Assembly (NCBI GenBank): GCA_902363735.1
Contig: CABJBA010000001.1
Span: forward strand, 806,001-870,000
Direction: 5' to 3'
Origin: Clostridiaceae bacterium
Lineage (GTDB): Bacteria > Bacillota > Clostridia > Lachnospirales > Lachnospiraceae
Length of the DNA stretch: 64,000 nucleotides
In this document: positions 8,273 to 17,248 of the stretch, piece by piece
Layout of the letters: the number at the start of each line of letters is the position of its first letter
How positions within the stretch are numbered: position 1 is the first letter of the stretch
The notes under the pieces: generated by a model
Told to the model about the DNA's origin: nothing
What the model saw: only the letters and a program-made list of their open reading frames with translations
Database searches by the model: none
Made by a program: the position numbers and the translations under genes

Positions 8273-8545
8273 ATGAATTTTACTCACAATCCAAATCAAA
8301 TCGCCCTCTATGATTCTAATAATACTCTGCTGGCCGAAGTCACCTTCCCTGATGTAGATCAGAATACTGTTAATATTAATCACACCTTTGTAGACGATTC
8401 CCTCAGAGGACAGGGAGTTGCAGGGCAGCTTTTAGAAGCCGCCGCCAAAGATCTTCGTTCCCAGGGAAAGAAAGCTGTCCCCACATGCTCTTATGCTGTG
8501 GCATGGTTTGAAAAGCATCCAGAATATGGGGATTTGCTGAAATAA
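8273..8545 (+). CDS. Small GNAT-fold N-acetyltransferase (YjdJ-type)
   Basis: The 90-residue protein matches the minimal GNAT family (GNAT_2/YjdJ-like) with its acetyl-CoA pyrophosphate loop in DDSLRGQGVAGQLL and the terminal CSYAVAWFEKHPEY motif typical of the group. It is too short to contain a full acceptor-binding region, and the physiological acceptor for this family is not known to me. AGGAGG lies 7 nt before the ATG, downstream of a strong promoter. It is monocistronic, with a clear terminator about 115 bp after the stop. Confidence 0.88.
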   Translation: MNFTHNPNQIALYDSNNTLLAEVTFPDVDQNTVNINHTFVDDSLRGQGVAGQLLEAAAKDLRSQGKKAVPTCSYAVAWFEKHPEYGDLLK

Positions 8546-8580
8546 ATTCTGCTGTTCTCCATGAGTATTAGTTACAGTAT

Positions 8581-8621
8581 ACTTTACATTCTGACAACTA
8601 TCAATATTCAGATTGTAAAGT
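8581..8621. repeat. Near-perfect 14-bp inverted repeat downstream of the GNAT gene
   Basis: Arms 8581-8594 and 8608-8621 (ACTTTACA-T-TCTGA type) match with one mismatch around a 13-nt loop. They lie between the GNAT stop and the terminator at 8661, so the repeat would be transcribed. No T-run follows. The rest of this 298-bp interval holds the terminator and a 35-codon open stretch noted under rejected items. Confidence 0.5.
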
Positions 8622-8660
8622 TTATAAAAGTGTTTTACATGATTTATAGTAATTTGCCTT

Positions 8661-8699
8661 TTGCCAGACTTTTATAAGTCTGGCAATTGTGTTTTTTGT
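8661..8699 (+). terminator. Intrinsic terminator after the GNAT gene
   Basis: A perfect 11-bp stem, TTGCCAGACTT (8661-8671) with AAGTCTGGCAA (8676-8686), has a 4-nt loop and is followed by TTGTGTTTTTTG. Confidence 0.85.
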
Positions 8700-8843
8700 G
8701 TGAAAAGGAGCTGAGCACTAAGTGCGGCAGCCCAGTGTTTTATGGGAACAAAGCAACCAGAGATTTCTACAGTAAGATAATGGTGCTGCCATAGCAATAC
8801 TAAGTTTACAAATCAGTTTAATACCCGCCATTTCATTCTGATC

Positions 8844-9149
8844 TCACATAAACAACTCCATAATAAAGACGACTGTGCAGGCAGCTATGGAAACCTGAAA
8901 AAGACTTTTTTCCTTATAAGCCAGAACAGCAGCTGTCAAAAGTGCTGCGGCACCGGACCATATATGTTCAGTGGCTGTAAGAATAGCCGGAAAGGTCATA
9001 ACTGACAATGTTACATAAGGCACATAATAAAGAAAAGATCGGATAAAAGGATTTTTTATTTCCCGCCGGATCAAAGTCAGAGGAAGAACACGGATTAAAT
9101 AGGTAACCGCAGCCATAACCAGTATGTAAAGATAGATTCGGTTATTCAT
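8844..9149 (-). CDS. azlD: AzlD-family branched-chain amino acid exporter subunit
   Basis: The 101-residue membrane protein has about four hydrophobic segments, starting with IYLYILVMAAVTYLIRVLP, which carries the conserved TYLIR-LP motif of AzlD. AzlCD pairs export branched-chain amino acids and some analogues. The start is ATG at 9149 because GGGAGG lies just upstream within azlC; the ATG overlaps the azlC stop by 8 nt, indicating coupled translation of the two subunits. No terminator was seen after the stop. Confidence 0.9.
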   Translation of the reverse strand: MNNRIYLYILVMAAVTYLIRVLPLTLIRREIKNPFIRSFLYYVPYVTLSVMTFPAILTATEHIWSGAAALLTAAVLAYKEKSLFQVSIAACTVVFIMELFM

Positions 9150-9864
9150 GAGAAACCTCCCCAGTATCAGGCACCGGGAAGAAAGCGGCGGCAGTTCCTG
9201 CAATTACAACAGTCAGTATAATCAGCCTGAACCCGGAAGAAATTCTTTGCAGTACCGGAATCAGAAAAAACAAAAGGCTTAAAACCATGGAAACAGAGGT
9301 CACTCCTGCCAAAACCTTATTTTTCTTTGCAGGCGGAATGATAATTGCCAGAAACATCCCATATAAAGCTACGCCTAAAGCGCTTAGAGCCCTTTCTGGC
9401 AGAAGACGTCCAAAGAAAGCTCCGGCAGCGGTCCCCATTGTCCATCCCGGAATGGCCAGCAGAAAAAGACCATAGCAGTACCATGGGGTCAAGGGGCCCG
9501 GCCTGCACATGGAAACACCAAATATTTCATCTGTTATTCCATAGCTGATCAGCAGACGGTGATAAAATCGGGTAGTCTTGTCAAGTTTTTGGGAAATGGA
9601 GCAGGACATAAGACAATAGCGCAGGTTAATAATCAACTGGGCAACGGCCATTTCAGCAAAGGGAGCGCCTGCTGTCATAATGCCCAGACCCGCAAATTGT
9701 CCTGCAGATGTCAGATTGGTAAGGGATATAACAATAGACTGCCATGGGGAAAGCCCGTAATTTAATGCCGTAATCCCAAAGGTAAAGGATACTGCAAAGT
9801 AACCAAGACATATGGGAGTTCCATCCATTATCCCGGATTTTAGCTGTTCTCTTCTTCTATTCAT
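9142..9864 (-). CDS. azlC: AzlC-family branched-chain amino acid exporter
   Basis: This large subunit of the AzlCD exporter (240 residues from the chosen start) has several hydrophobic helices and the family motif PICLGYFAVSFTFGI near its N-terminus, then LTNLTSAGQFAGL. An ATG five codons upstream (MRRSVM) and longer extensions are open, but the ATG at 9864 has AGGAG 7 nt before it and gives the usual MNRR-type N-terminus. The divergent LysR gene, whose promoter overlaps this one, is the likely regulator, as in other azl loci. Confidence 0.9.
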   Translation of the reverse strand: MNRRREQLKSGIMDGTPICLGYFAVSFTFGITALNYGLSPWQSIVISLTNLTSAGQFAGLGIMTAGAPFAEMAVAQLIINLRYCLMSCSISQKLDKTTRFYHRLLISYGITDEIFGVSMCRPGPLTPWYCYGLFLLAIPGWTMGTAAGAFFGRLLPERALSALGVALYGMFLAIIIPPAKKNKVLAGVTSVSMVLSLLFFLIPVLQRISSGFRLIILTVVIAGTAAAFFPVPDTGEVSHE

Positions 9865-9911
9865 CACGCTTCTCCTCATAGGATGTGACCACCCCTTATT
9901 TAACTTATAAA

Positions 9912-9940
9912 AATATACCATGAATCTTTACATCAGTAAA
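9912..9940 (-). promoter_or_regulatory. Promoter of azlCD
   Basis: TTTACT (9935-9940) and TATATT (9912-9917) on the minus strand are 17 bp apart. The -35 lies within the spacer of the divergent LysR promoter. Confidence 0.6.
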
Positions 9941-9955
9941 ACAAATGTTTATAAT
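9927..9955 (+). promoter_or_regulatory. Promoter of the divergent LysR gene
   Basis: TTTACA (9927-9932) and TATAAT (9950-9955) are 17 bp apart. The two divergent promoters overlap, so polymerase could not occupy both at once. Confidence 0.65.
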
Positions 9956-9993
9956 GAAAACATTAGAAAAACTGATGATAAGGAGTTGAAAAA

Positions 9994-10878
9994 ATGAATC
10001 GATACCGGGCAGTCATGAAGATTGTGGAAACAGGAGGATTTACCAGGGCTTCCCAAGACCTGGGGTATACACAGTCTGCCATCAGCCAGATGGTGCAGTC
10101 TTTAGAGGAAGAGCTTAATACCGTGCTGTTTATCCGTTCCAAAAAAGGAGTTACACTTACTCCTGACGGAGCAGAGCTTTTACCCTATATAAAAAATATA
10201 TACCATGCTTACAGGGAGCTTTCGGAAAAACGGAATGAGATGGAGGGGATCCAGAATGCCACCATCCGGATCGGCACCTTTGCCAGCGTATCCTGTCATT
10301 GGCTGCCGGGACTGATTAAAATGTTTAAAGAAAAGTACCCTTTGGTCAGCTTTGAACTATATCAGGGGGATTATACAGCCATTGAGCAGCTGGTAAAGGA
10401 TGGAAGCGTGGACTTTGGCCTTATCAATCCCCTTGCCGTAGAAGATCAGGAACTTAAGACCATTTCGTTGAAGAAGGATCCCATGCTGGCCGTCCTTCCC
10501 CATTCCCATCCCCTGGCAAGGCATAAAAAGATCGTGTTAAAGGAACTGGCATCAGAACCTTTCATTCTTTTAGAGGAAGGAAGCTTAAACGAACCAATGG
10601 ATTGCTTTCAAAAACACGGAATTGAGCCTAACATCCAGTATATTGTTCATGATGATTATACGATCATGGCTATGATTGAAAAGGGGCTGGGAGTCGGAAT
10701 TTTATCAGAGCTTATATTAAACCGCATAGATTATAATGTATCCATAAGAAAGACAGAGCCGCCATTAGCCAGAACCATTGGTGTTGTTTTTAAGAATAAG
10801 AAAATTTTACCCTTTGCCAGCAGACAGTTTCTGGAATATCTCATGGAAGAATACGGGGAACTGGACGCAAGAATCTAA
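9994..10878 (+). CDS. LysR-family transcriptional regulator of azlCD (probable)
   Basis: A 294-residue LysR-type regulator. The HTH lies in FTRASQDLGYTQSAISQMVQ (about 16-35) and the effector-binding domain starts near residue 88 (TIRIGTFASVS). AAGGAG precedes the ATG. It is divergent from azlC with overlapping promoters, the classic layout for a LysR protein controlling its neighbour. A NUDIX gene follows after 21 bp and is probably cotranscribed. The effector is unknown; a branched-chain amino acid or toxic analogue is a guess from the exporter. Confidence 0.9.
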   Translation: MNRYRAVMKIVETGGFTRASQDLGYTQSAISQMVQSLEEELNTVLFIRSKKGVTLTPDGAELLPYIKNIYHAYRELSEKRNEMEGIQNATIRIGTFASVSCHWLPGLIKMFKEKYPLVSFELYQGDYTAIEQLVKDGSVDFGLINPLAVEDQELKTISLKKDPMLAVLPHSHPLARHKKIVLKELASEPFILLEEGSLNEPMDCFQKHGIEPNIQYIVHDDYTIMAMIEKGLGVGILSELILNRIDYNVSIRKTEPPLARTIGVVFKNKKILPFASRQFLEYLMEEYGELDARI

Positions 10879-10899
10879 AACAACCAGGAGAAGAAAAGG

Positions 10900-11382
10900 A
10901 TGAGGCATGAAAATTTAACAACTCTTTGTTATATCGAGCGGGAGGGCAGTTATTTAATGCTGCACCGCATAAAAAAGAAAGGCGATATGAACCAGGACAA
11001 GTGGCTGGGGGTAGGAGGCCATTTGGAGCAAGGAGAAAGCCCGGAGGAATGTCTTTTGCGGGAGGTAAAGGAAGAGACCGGATTATCCCTTGGTTCCTAC
11101 CGGCTCAGGGGCATAATAACTTTTGTATCAGATAAATATCCAGATGAATACATGTTCTTATACACGGCTGATTCATATGAAGGGGACTTGACAGAGTGTG
11201 AGGAAGGGGAACTTAAATGGGTGCCTAAAGAGGAAATAAACCAGCTCTCTCTCTGGGAAGGAGACCGAATTTTCTTTGACCGGTTATTAGCGGACAGCCC
11301 TTTTTTCTCTTTGAAGCTTGTTTACAGAGGAGAGCATCTGGCAGAGGTTTTGTTAAATGGTACACCTTCCCTTATTAGTTAA
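10900..11382 (+). CDS. NUDIX hydrolase (MutT/8-oxo-dGTPase-like)
   Basis: The 160-residue protein carries a complete Nudix box, G-x5-E-x7-REVKEETG (from GGHLEQGE to EETGL, about residues 46-68), the Mg-binding catalytic helix for pyrophosphate hydrolysis of nucleoside diphosphate derivatives. Tolerance of LCYIEREGSYLMLHR at the N-terminus and a LKWVPKEEI segment resembles the MutT/8-oxo-dGTP diphosphatase group common in clostridia, but substrate cannot be read from sequence. It is 21 bp downstream of the LysR gene with GGAGAAG upstream of its ATG, and is followed by a strong terminator. Confidence 0.88.
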   Translation: MRHENLTTLCYIEREGSYLMLHRIKKKGDMNQDKWLGVGGHLEQGESPEECLLREVKEETGLSLGSYRLRGIITFVSDKYPDEYMFLYTADSYEGDLTECEEGELKWVPKEEINQLSLWEGDRIFFDRLLADSPFFSLKLVYRGEHLAEVLLNGTPSLIS

Positions 11383-11400
11383 AATTGTATTTTTCACATG

Positions 11401-11446
11401 AAAAAGGAGTTGCGCACCAATTGCTTAGTGCGTAACTCCTTTTGAT
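11401..11446. terminator. Bidirectional terminator between NUDIX and chemoreceptor genes
   Basis: A stem of about 15 bp (arms around AAAGGAGTTGCGCAC and its complement, one G-T pair) has A-runs before and T-runs after, serving the two convergent genes. Confidence 0.85.
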
Positions 11447-11469
11447 TTGGACCGGTAATAATTCCTGAT

Positions 11470-13581
11470 TTAATACTTTCCGGACTCCCAGGAATTTTCC
11501 TCAGAATCAAACAAAACAGAAGAATCATCTGCTTCAGTTTCGTCTTCCCATACAGGCAAAGCGTCCCCTTCCTTCAACTGGAACTTATTTATTTCCTGCT
11601 GCAGTGCCTGAGCCTGGGCAGCCAGTTCTTCACTGGAGGCAGAGCTTTCCTCTGCGGTAGCCGCATTGGTCTGTACAACGGCTGAAACCTGGAAAAGGCC
11701 CTGATTGATCTGTTCGATGGCCTGAGCCTGGTCTGTAGAAGCAACTTCAATGTTTTGGATAGCCTGATCTGCCAATCTGGCCTCTTGTGCTATATCTCCA
11801 AGTATCTGGGCAGTCTCCTTGGCAATAACCTCTCCCTTTAATACCATTTCGGAAGAATATTCAATCAGCTCAGCCGTTTCCTTAGCAGCTTCAGAAGATT
11901 TTGCAGCAAGATTACGCACCTCATCGGATACTACGGCAAAGCCCTTTCCTGCTTCTCCCGCCCGTGCCGCTTCAATAGCAGCATTTAAAGCCAGAATATT
12001 GGTCTGGAAGGCAATATCTTCAATGACCTTGGTAATGGAAGTGATTCTTTCAGAAGCTGCTGCGATATCTCCCATTGCTGAATTTAAGTCATTCATCCGC
12101 TCATTGCTTTTTGCAATTCCTTCATCAACCTTGGAAACATAACCCGTAGCTTTACGGACATTTTCTGCATTTTCTTCCGCCTGACGGGCCACCTCAGTAA
12201 TGGACGCATTAAGCTGTTCCACAGTGGAGGCCTGCTCTGAGGCACCTGAAGAAAGGGATTGGGACGCACTGGAAACCTGATCCGAACCGGAAGCCACCTC
12301 ATTGGAAGCATTCCTGATCACAATAAACACAGAGTTTAAATTCTGAACAATATGATTTAAGGAATTTTTTACAGCAACAAAATCACCGGAATATTCCTGT
12401 CTTGTTTCCACCTTACAATCTCCTGCCTCTAAGCTGGACAGGATATAGGAGATTTCTTCAATAATAGTCTTTAAAAAGTTTACGGTAGTAGTAAAGGATT
12501 TAGACAGAGTTCCAATCTCATCCGCACTGCTGACCTGAGGTACCTCTGTATGCAGGTCTCCTTCTGCAAGCGCTTCAATTCTACCCACCAAGGATACAAT
12601 CGGGTTTACAATGGGGTTGGCAATCCTGATAGCAATAAAAATGGAAAGAACGATAAAGCCTAGTGACATTACGGCTGTGATAGCAATCGAAATATAAAAT
12701 CCGCCAAGCATCTCCGTCGATCTTGCTGTAACTCCCATAGACCAGCCATTGGTATTGGGAATTGGTGTATAACCGACAGCCTGTTTCACACCATTAATAC
12801 GGACATTGTCCGTACCGGTCTTGCCGGATATCATATTCTGAGTCATAGCAGCCAGATCGGAATAAGAGGAATCCTCCTTGGCCTTTTCAATATAGTTCAG
12901 CTGAGACACTACATTGGTAAGGCTTTCGTGGGCAATAATCTTTCCATCCTTATCTGTGATAAATCCATAGCCGGATTTTCCAATCGCTACTGTATCAATC
13001 ATTTTAGTAAATACTTCCGCATCCAAAACAGCATAAACAATCTGCCTCTCTCCTCCTCTTTCAATAGGAGCAGATATCATCAAAACAACTCTGCCGCTGG
13101 TAGGGCTGATCATCGTAGAAGATATGTAGATATTTCCTTCCATGGCTTCCTTAAAAAAGTCACTCTGACTTATATCCAACCCAACGGAAGACCGCCCTGT
13201 TGTATCAGCAATATCTAACTCAATAAAACCGTACTTTGCAGAATATTCGGAAAACATCTCGTTGCGTTTTAAATCAGAAACATTTCTGTTGGTTGTTACA
13301 GGATCACGGGAAATAGTATATATCCGGCTCCTGTATACTTCAAGGGCATTTTCAATAGAAGAACAGTAAGCTGCTGCATTCTCATTCAGCCGGGTATTCA
13401 TGTTGTTTAAAGCCTCGCGATATGAAATGAAAGCACTGGCAATTCCACAAAGAACGGAAATGGTTACTGATAAACCGATTACACTGGCTAAAAGCCTTTT
13501 TTTAATTGATGTTGAACCGGAAAGTCTTTTCTTCAGCCTTCTTCCTTTCTTCTTGGGCACTATTGTTTTCTCGTCGCTCAT
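11470..13581 (-). CDS. Methyl-accepting chemotaxis protein with dCache-type sensor
   Basis: A 703-residue membrane chemoreceptor. Order: a short basic cytoplasmic tail, TM1 (about 28-50), an extracellular sensor of about 250 residues resembling dCache_1, TM2 (about 300-325), HAMP, then a long coiled-coil signalling domain with the hairpin tip [19 protein letters not shown] and [20 protein letters not shown] sits 7 nt before the chosen ATG at 13581; upstream in-frame ATGs lack such a site. The C-terminus is acidic and lacks a CheR-docking pentapeptide. No che genes are nearby, so it is an orphan receptor; the ligand is unknown. Confidence 0.95.
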   Translation of the reverse strand: MSDEKTIVPKKKGRRLKKRLSGSTSIKKRLLASVIGLSVTISVLCGIASAFISYREALNNMNTRLNENAAAYCSSIENALEVYRSRIYTISRDPVTTNRNVSDLKRNEMFSEYSAKYGFIELDIADTTGRSSVGLDISQSDFFKEAMEGNIYISSTMISPTSGRVVLMISAPIERGGERQIVYAVLDAEVFTKMIDTVAIGKSGYGFITDKDGKIIAHESLTNVVSQLNYIEKAKEDSSYSDLAAMTQNMISGKTGTDNVRINGVKQAVGYTPIPNTNGWSMGVTARSTEMLGGFYISIAITAVMSLGFIVLSIFIAIRIANPIVNPIVSLVGRIEALAEGDLHTEVPQVSSADEIGTLSKSFTTTVNFLKTIIEEISYILSSLEAGDCKVETRQEYSGDFVAVKNSLNHIVQNLNSVFIVIRNASNEVASGSDQVSSASQSLSSGASEQASTVEQLNASITEVARQAEENAENVRKATGYVSKVDEGIAKSNERMNDLNSAMGDIAAASERITSITKVIEDIAFQTNILALNAAIEAARAGEAGKGFAVVSDEVRNLAAKSSEAAKETAELIEYSSEMVLKGEVIAKETAQILGDIAQEARLADQAIQNIEVASTDQAQAIEQINQGLFQVSAVVQTNAATAEESSASSEELAAQAQALQQEINKFQLKEGDALPVWEDETEADDSSVLFDSEENSWESGKY

Positions 13582-13715
13582 TCTCTTTTCCTCCACTTTT
13601 GAATACATAATTTTAGTCACACAGATGTTTTTTTTCGCCCGCCCCATGATTCTAACAGAAACGTCTGACGGCAAATAGAATTATTTTGTCACTTTTTTGA
13701 CAAACAATTTCTTAA

Positions 13716-13744
13716 TAGTACCATTTTTGGAAAAAATTGTCAAC
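13716..13744 (-). promoter_or_regulatory. Promoter of the chemoreceptor gene
   Basis: TTGACA (13739-13744) and TACTAT (13716-13721) on the minus strand are 17 bp apart. This looks like a sigma-A promoter rather than a sigma-D motility promoter. Confidence 0.65.
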
Positions 13745-13797
13745 AATATTGAACTTTGTAACAAAAATATAAAACAAAGTTGCAACGGAACCTTCAA

Positions 13798-13834
13798 CAA
13801 AAAACCCGTATCAGCCGAAATGGCAGATACGGGT
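13798..13834 (-). terminator. Intrinsic terminator after the GGGtGRT gene
   Basis: ACCCGTATC and GATACGGGT (ends at 13804 and 13834) form the stem with inner GCC/GGC pairing; TTTTTTG follows on the minus strand. Confidence 0.85.
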
Positions 13835-13862
13835 CATAAAATACTTGTTTTATAAGGTTTCT

Positions 13863-14873
13863 TTAAAATTTACCTGCGTTAGCACTTTCTTCAATTCCTA
13901 CAGCTACAGCAACAGTAGCTCCAACCATTGGGTTGTTGCCCATTCCGATCAATCCCATCATTTCCACGTGAGCCGGAACAGAAGAAGAACCTGCGAACTG
14001 AGCATCAGAATGCATACGTCCCATAGTATCTGTCATACCGTAGGAAGCAGGACCTGCTCCCATGTTATCAGGGTGAAGGGTACGTCCTGTACCGCCGCCG
14101 GAAGCTACGGAAAAATACTTCTTTCCGTTTTCCATACATTCCTTCTTATAGGTTCCTGCTACAGGATGCTGGAATCTGGTAGGGTTGGTGGAGTTTCCTG
14201 TAATGGAAACATCAACGCCTTCTTTAGCCATAATAGCAACGCCTTCTGTTACGTCATTGGCTCCGTAGCAGTTAACCTTTGCTCTTAAGCCCTGTGAGTA
14301 GGATTTTCTCCAAAGTTCTTTTACTTCGCCTGTATAATAATCCATATCTGTTTCCACATATGTAAAACCATTGATTCTGGAAATGATCTGAGCTGCATCC
14401 TTTCCTAAACCGTTTAAGATAACTCTTAAAGGATTCTGGCGGACCTTGTTTGCCTTCTCGGCAATACCGATAGCACCCTCTGCTGCTGCAAAGGATTCAT
14501 GTCCTGCCAGGAAACAGAAACATTCTGTTTCTTCTTGCAGAAGCATCTTTCCTAAGTTTCCATGTCCCAAACCTACCTTACGCTGGTCGGCAACAGACCC
14601 TGGAATACAGAAAGCCTGAAGGCCTTCGCCAATAGCTGCCGCTGCATCTGCTGCTTTTCTGCAATCTTTCTTAATTGCAATTGCCGCACCTACGATATAA
14701 GCCCAGCAAGCATTTTCAAAACAGATGGGCTGGATCTTCTTAACCTGCTCGTACACATCCAGACCTGCATCCTTTGTAATCTTTTCAGCTTCTTCGATAG
14801 AAGCAATACCATAGCTATTTAATACAGAATTGATTTTGTCAATTCTTCTCTCATATGATTCAAATAATGCCAT
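13863..14873 (-). CDS. GGGtGRT protein (uncharacterised family)
   Basis: The 336-residue protein contains the GGGTGRT motif (in SVASGGGTGRTLHPDN, near residue 270) that names this conserved family of anaerobe proteins with no established function. It is soluble, with no signal peptide, and rich in Gly/Ala and in cysteines (including ECFCF, CFENAC, NCYG), consistent with a metal or Fe-S role. The start is ATG at 14873, 8 nt after AAGGAGG. It follows an IscU-like scaffold gene by 74 bp in what looks like a two-gene operon ending at a strong terminator. That pairing is the main clue to function; an Fe-S or redox role is inference only. Confidence 0.9.
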   Translation of the reverse strand: MALFESYERRIDKINSVLNSYGIASIEEAEKITKDAGLDVYEQVKKIQPICFENACWAYIVGAAIAIKKDCRKAADAAAAIGEGLQAFCIPGSVADQRKVGLGHGNLGKMLLQEETECFCFLAGHESFAAAEGAIGIAEKANKVRQNPLRVILNGLGKDAAQIISRINGFTYVETDMDYYTGEVKELWRKSYSQGLRAKVNCYGANDVTEGVAIMAKEGVDVSITGNSTNPTRFQHPVAGTYKKECMENGKKYFSVASGGGTGRTLHPDNMGAGPASYGMTDTMGRMHSDAQFAGSSSVPAHVEMMGLIGMGNNPMVGATVAVAVGIEESANAGKF

Positions 14874-14947
14874 TATCTTGTCCTCCTTATTATTGGCCAA
14901 ATGTCTTCACTTTGAGAACCGGATTCCAACAAACGTTTCTCACCCGA

Positions 14948-15640
14948 TTATTCATGTCTTGGGTCAATGATCTTAGCAGCTTCCGCAACGCGGCCATACT
15001 GTCCTTTTGCCTTTTCCCAAGCAGTATTCGGGTCATCGCCCTTCTTAATGAAGTCAGTCATCTTGCCAAGGCTTACGAACTGATAGCCAATGATCTGACC
15101 TTCTTCATCCAATGCGATACCGGTTACATAACCTTCAGCCATCTCTAAATAACGAGGACCTTTCTTTAAAGTTCCATACATAGTACCAACCTGTGAACGG
15201 AGTCCTTTTCCCAAGTCTTCCAGTCCCGCACCGACCGGAAGTCCGTCTTCAGAAAATGCACTCTGGGTTCTTCCATATGCGATCTGTAAAAACAATTCTC
15301 TCATAGCCGTATTAATAGCATCGCATACAAGGTCTGTATTCAACGCCTCTAAAACAGTCAGGCCCGGGAGAATCTCTGATGCCATAGCAGCAGAGTGAGT
15401 CATTCCTGAACATCCGATTGTCTCTACCAACGCCTCCTGAATAATTCCTTCTTTTACGTTCAAGGTCAGCTTACATGCACCCTGCTGGGGAGCACACCAG
15501 CCAACACCGTGTGTTAAACCGGAGATATCTTTAACTTCTCTTGATTTTACCCATTTTGCTTCTTCCGGGATTGGAGCTGCGCCGTGATGAACGCCCTGTG
15601 CCACTACGCACATCTCTTCTACTTCCTGTGAATAAATCAT
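14948..15640 (-). CDS. IscU/NifU-like iron-sulfur cluster assembly scaffold protein
   Basis: This 230-residue protein resembles the NifU N-terminal (IscU-type) scaffold fold, with CAPQQGAC, an IGCSGMTHSAAMASEIL segment equivalent to the IscU GCGxxxASxS region, and a conserved Cys near DLVCDAI. It is longer than IscU (about 130 residues) and has a C-terminal extension with GYVTGIALDEEGQIIGYQF. AAAGGAG precedes the ATG. Its partner is the GGGtGRT protein immediately downstream. It is not part of a nif or suf cluster here, so its client is unknown. Confidence 0.85.
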   Translation of the reverse strand: MIYSQEVEEMCVVAQGVHHGAAPIPEEAKWVKSREVKDISGLTHGVGWCAPQQGACKLTLNVKEGIIQEALVETIGCSGMTHSAAMASEILPGLTVLEALNTDLVCDAINTAMRELFLQIAYGRTQSAFSEDGLPVGAGLEDLGKGLRSQVGTMYGTLKKGPRYLEMAEGYVTGIALDEEGQIIGYQFVSLGKMTDFIKKGDDPNTAWEKAKGQYGRVAEAAKIIDPRHE

Positions 15641-15773
15641 GTTAAAACTCCTTTCAAATAAGTAATAATTGTGAAAAGTATTTTGTTAAATATATCACAT
15701 CATACCTTTTCATATTTTCTCATATTATGTCAGATTCTGCAAGCCCTTTTTAGTCACCTGCCGCTCTTCGGAT

Positions 15774-15806
15774 GTAAAAAGGAAGGCAGGAAACTTCCTG
15801 CCTTCC
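15774..15806 (-). terminator. Intrinsic terminator after the NlpC/P60 gene
   Basis: A perfect 12-bp stem (15781-15792 with 15795-15806) and 2-nt gap are followed by TTTTTAC on the minus strand. Confidence 0.9.
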
Positions 15807-15821
15807 ATATTTTAACACACC

Positions 15822-17063
15822 TTATACAATTCTTCTGACTGAAAGGATGGTACGGTAAGTGGCTGTTCCCACTTTGATTCCCGTTGCCGGAGTGCTGGCG
15901 TGGACGATCTGACCGTTCCCGATATAGATCCCCACATGACCTGAATAGCAGACAATATCTCCCGGCTGGGCCTCAGAATAAGAAACCTCCCGCCCTGCAG
16001 AACGCTGTTCTGAGGAACTTCTTGGAATGGAATAGCCGAAATTACGGTAAACCGACTGAATAAACCCGGAACAATCTGCCCCTTTGGTCAGGCTTGTCCC
16101 ACCGAATACATATGGATTTCCCACGAACTGAAGTCCATAATCTGCAACTGCCCGGCCTGATGCCGTTCCGCCGCTGCTCTTTGCCGCAGTGGGGCCGGTG
16201 TATGTATTATTGGCTGGAGAAGATCCTTTGGGTGAAGAAGACGCTTTCTTCCTGGCCTCTTCGGCAGCTTTTTTCCGAGCCTCTTCGGCGGCCTTTCTTC
16301 GAGCTTCCTCTTCCTTGGATTTGCGGATCTCTTCATTTTTCTTTGCCACCGTCTGGGCATATACGGTTGCATCCTGCTTTGCTTTTGCAAGCTGGCTGTC
16401 GAAATTGGAGACTTCTTTTTTCTTTGTAGCGATCAGGTTTTCAAGCTTTCCCTGCTGGTCCTTGTACTCCAGCTCCATGACCTCCATCTCAGCCTTATCC
16501 TCTTCCAGATCAGACTTGTAGTCAGCCACCTTCTGCTTTGTCTCCTGAAAAGCCACCAGCATCTTCCGATCGTATGAATAAATTCCTTCTACATACTCGG
16601 CTTTGTTAAGAAGATCAGACATGTCCTTTACGTGAAGGAAAATATCCAGATATTCCGTATCTCCTTTTTCGTACATATACTGGATTCTCTTTTTCATGGA
16701 AGAATACTGCTTTTCTTCCTCTTTCTTAGCGGCATCATAATCAATTTCAGCCTGCTTAATTTCCCCTTCCTTACTGGCCATATCGGCCTCTAAAACTGTT
16801 ATGTCAGATAACAGAGCGGTTAAATCAGAGGACAGCTTGGACACCTGATTCTGGGCAGCACTTTTTCCGCTTTCCGCATCCTTGGCCTTTTGGTTTGCTT
16901 CATTCAGCTTTTTCTGGGCTTCCTGCTTCTCTTTTTCCGCTTTCGCCGTCGCCCAGGCAGGTGCGGATTGGCCGCAGACCATGGCACCTATAAGCAGACC
17001 GCAGACCAGCCTTTTTAAGGCTGCAGCATTTTTTTCATAAATAATCTGTACTTTTCGTTTCAT
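15822..17063 (-). CDS. Secreted coiled-coil NlpC/P60 peptidoglycan endopeptidase
   Basis: A 413-residue exported cell-wall hydrolase. A signal peptide covers about 1-39 (hydrophobic core LVCGLLIGAMVC, cleavage after AWATA). A long coiled coil (about 40-270) resembles PcsB/CwlO-type proteins that are held inactive or recruited by FtsEX. An Ala/Glu/Arg-rich repeat (RRKAAEEA, RKKAAEEA) and a Ser/Gly linker follow. The NlpC/P60 domain (about 305-413) has catalytic Cys in GADCSGFIQ, His in GHVGIYIG and a third polar residue in IVHAS. It likely cuts D-Glu to meso-DAP-type bonds. AAAGGAAC precedes the ATG. Confidence 0.93.
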   Translation of the reverse strand: MKRKVQIIYEKNAAALKRLVCGLLIGAMVCGQSAPAWATAKAEKEKQEAQKKLNEANQKAKDAESGKSAAQNQVSKLSSDLTALLSDITVLEADMASKEGEIKQAEIDYDAAKKEEEKQYSSMKKRIQYMYEKGDTEYLDIFLHVKDMSDLLNKAEYVEGIYSYDRKMLVAFQETKQKVADYKSDLEEDKAEMEVMELEYKDQQGKLENLIATKKKEVSNFDSQLAKAKQDATVYAQTVAKKNEEIRKSKEEEARRKAAEEARKKAAEEARKKASSSPKGSSPANNTYTGPTAAKSSGGTASGRAVADYGLQFVGNPYVFGGTSLTKGADCSGFIQSVYRNFGYSIPRSSSEQRSAGREVSYSEAQPGDIVCYSGHVGIYIGNGQIVHASTPATGIKVGTATYRTILSVRRIV

Positions 17064-17194
17064 CGTCTGTTCCTTTTAGAGTATTTTCTACTTTATATGT
17101 TACTTAAAACCCAGATAAAATTCAAGTCTTATTTAGAAATTTTAGATTTTTTTTAGAAAGATTCTTTGCCACCTAACGAAAATAGCGAAAAATA

Positions 17195-17221
17195 GTAAAG
17201 GCCGCCGGATAACCGGCAGCC
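17195..17221 (-). terminator. Intrinsic terminator after nfnB
   Basis: A 9-bp stem with one G-T pair (17200-17208 with 17213-17221) has an ATAA loop and TTTACTATTTTTC downstream on the minus strand. Confidence 0.75.
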
Positions 17222-17248
17222 CTGTCTTTCTATTACTTGCAAAGATTT

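Noticed and set aside
8700..8800. A 35-codon open stretch after the GNAT terminator, ending DFYSKIMVLP, that looks like the end of an acetyltransferase-type gene.
   Set aside because: It has no start codon or ribosome binding site and overlaps the terminator T-run; too short to support as a gene or a remnant.
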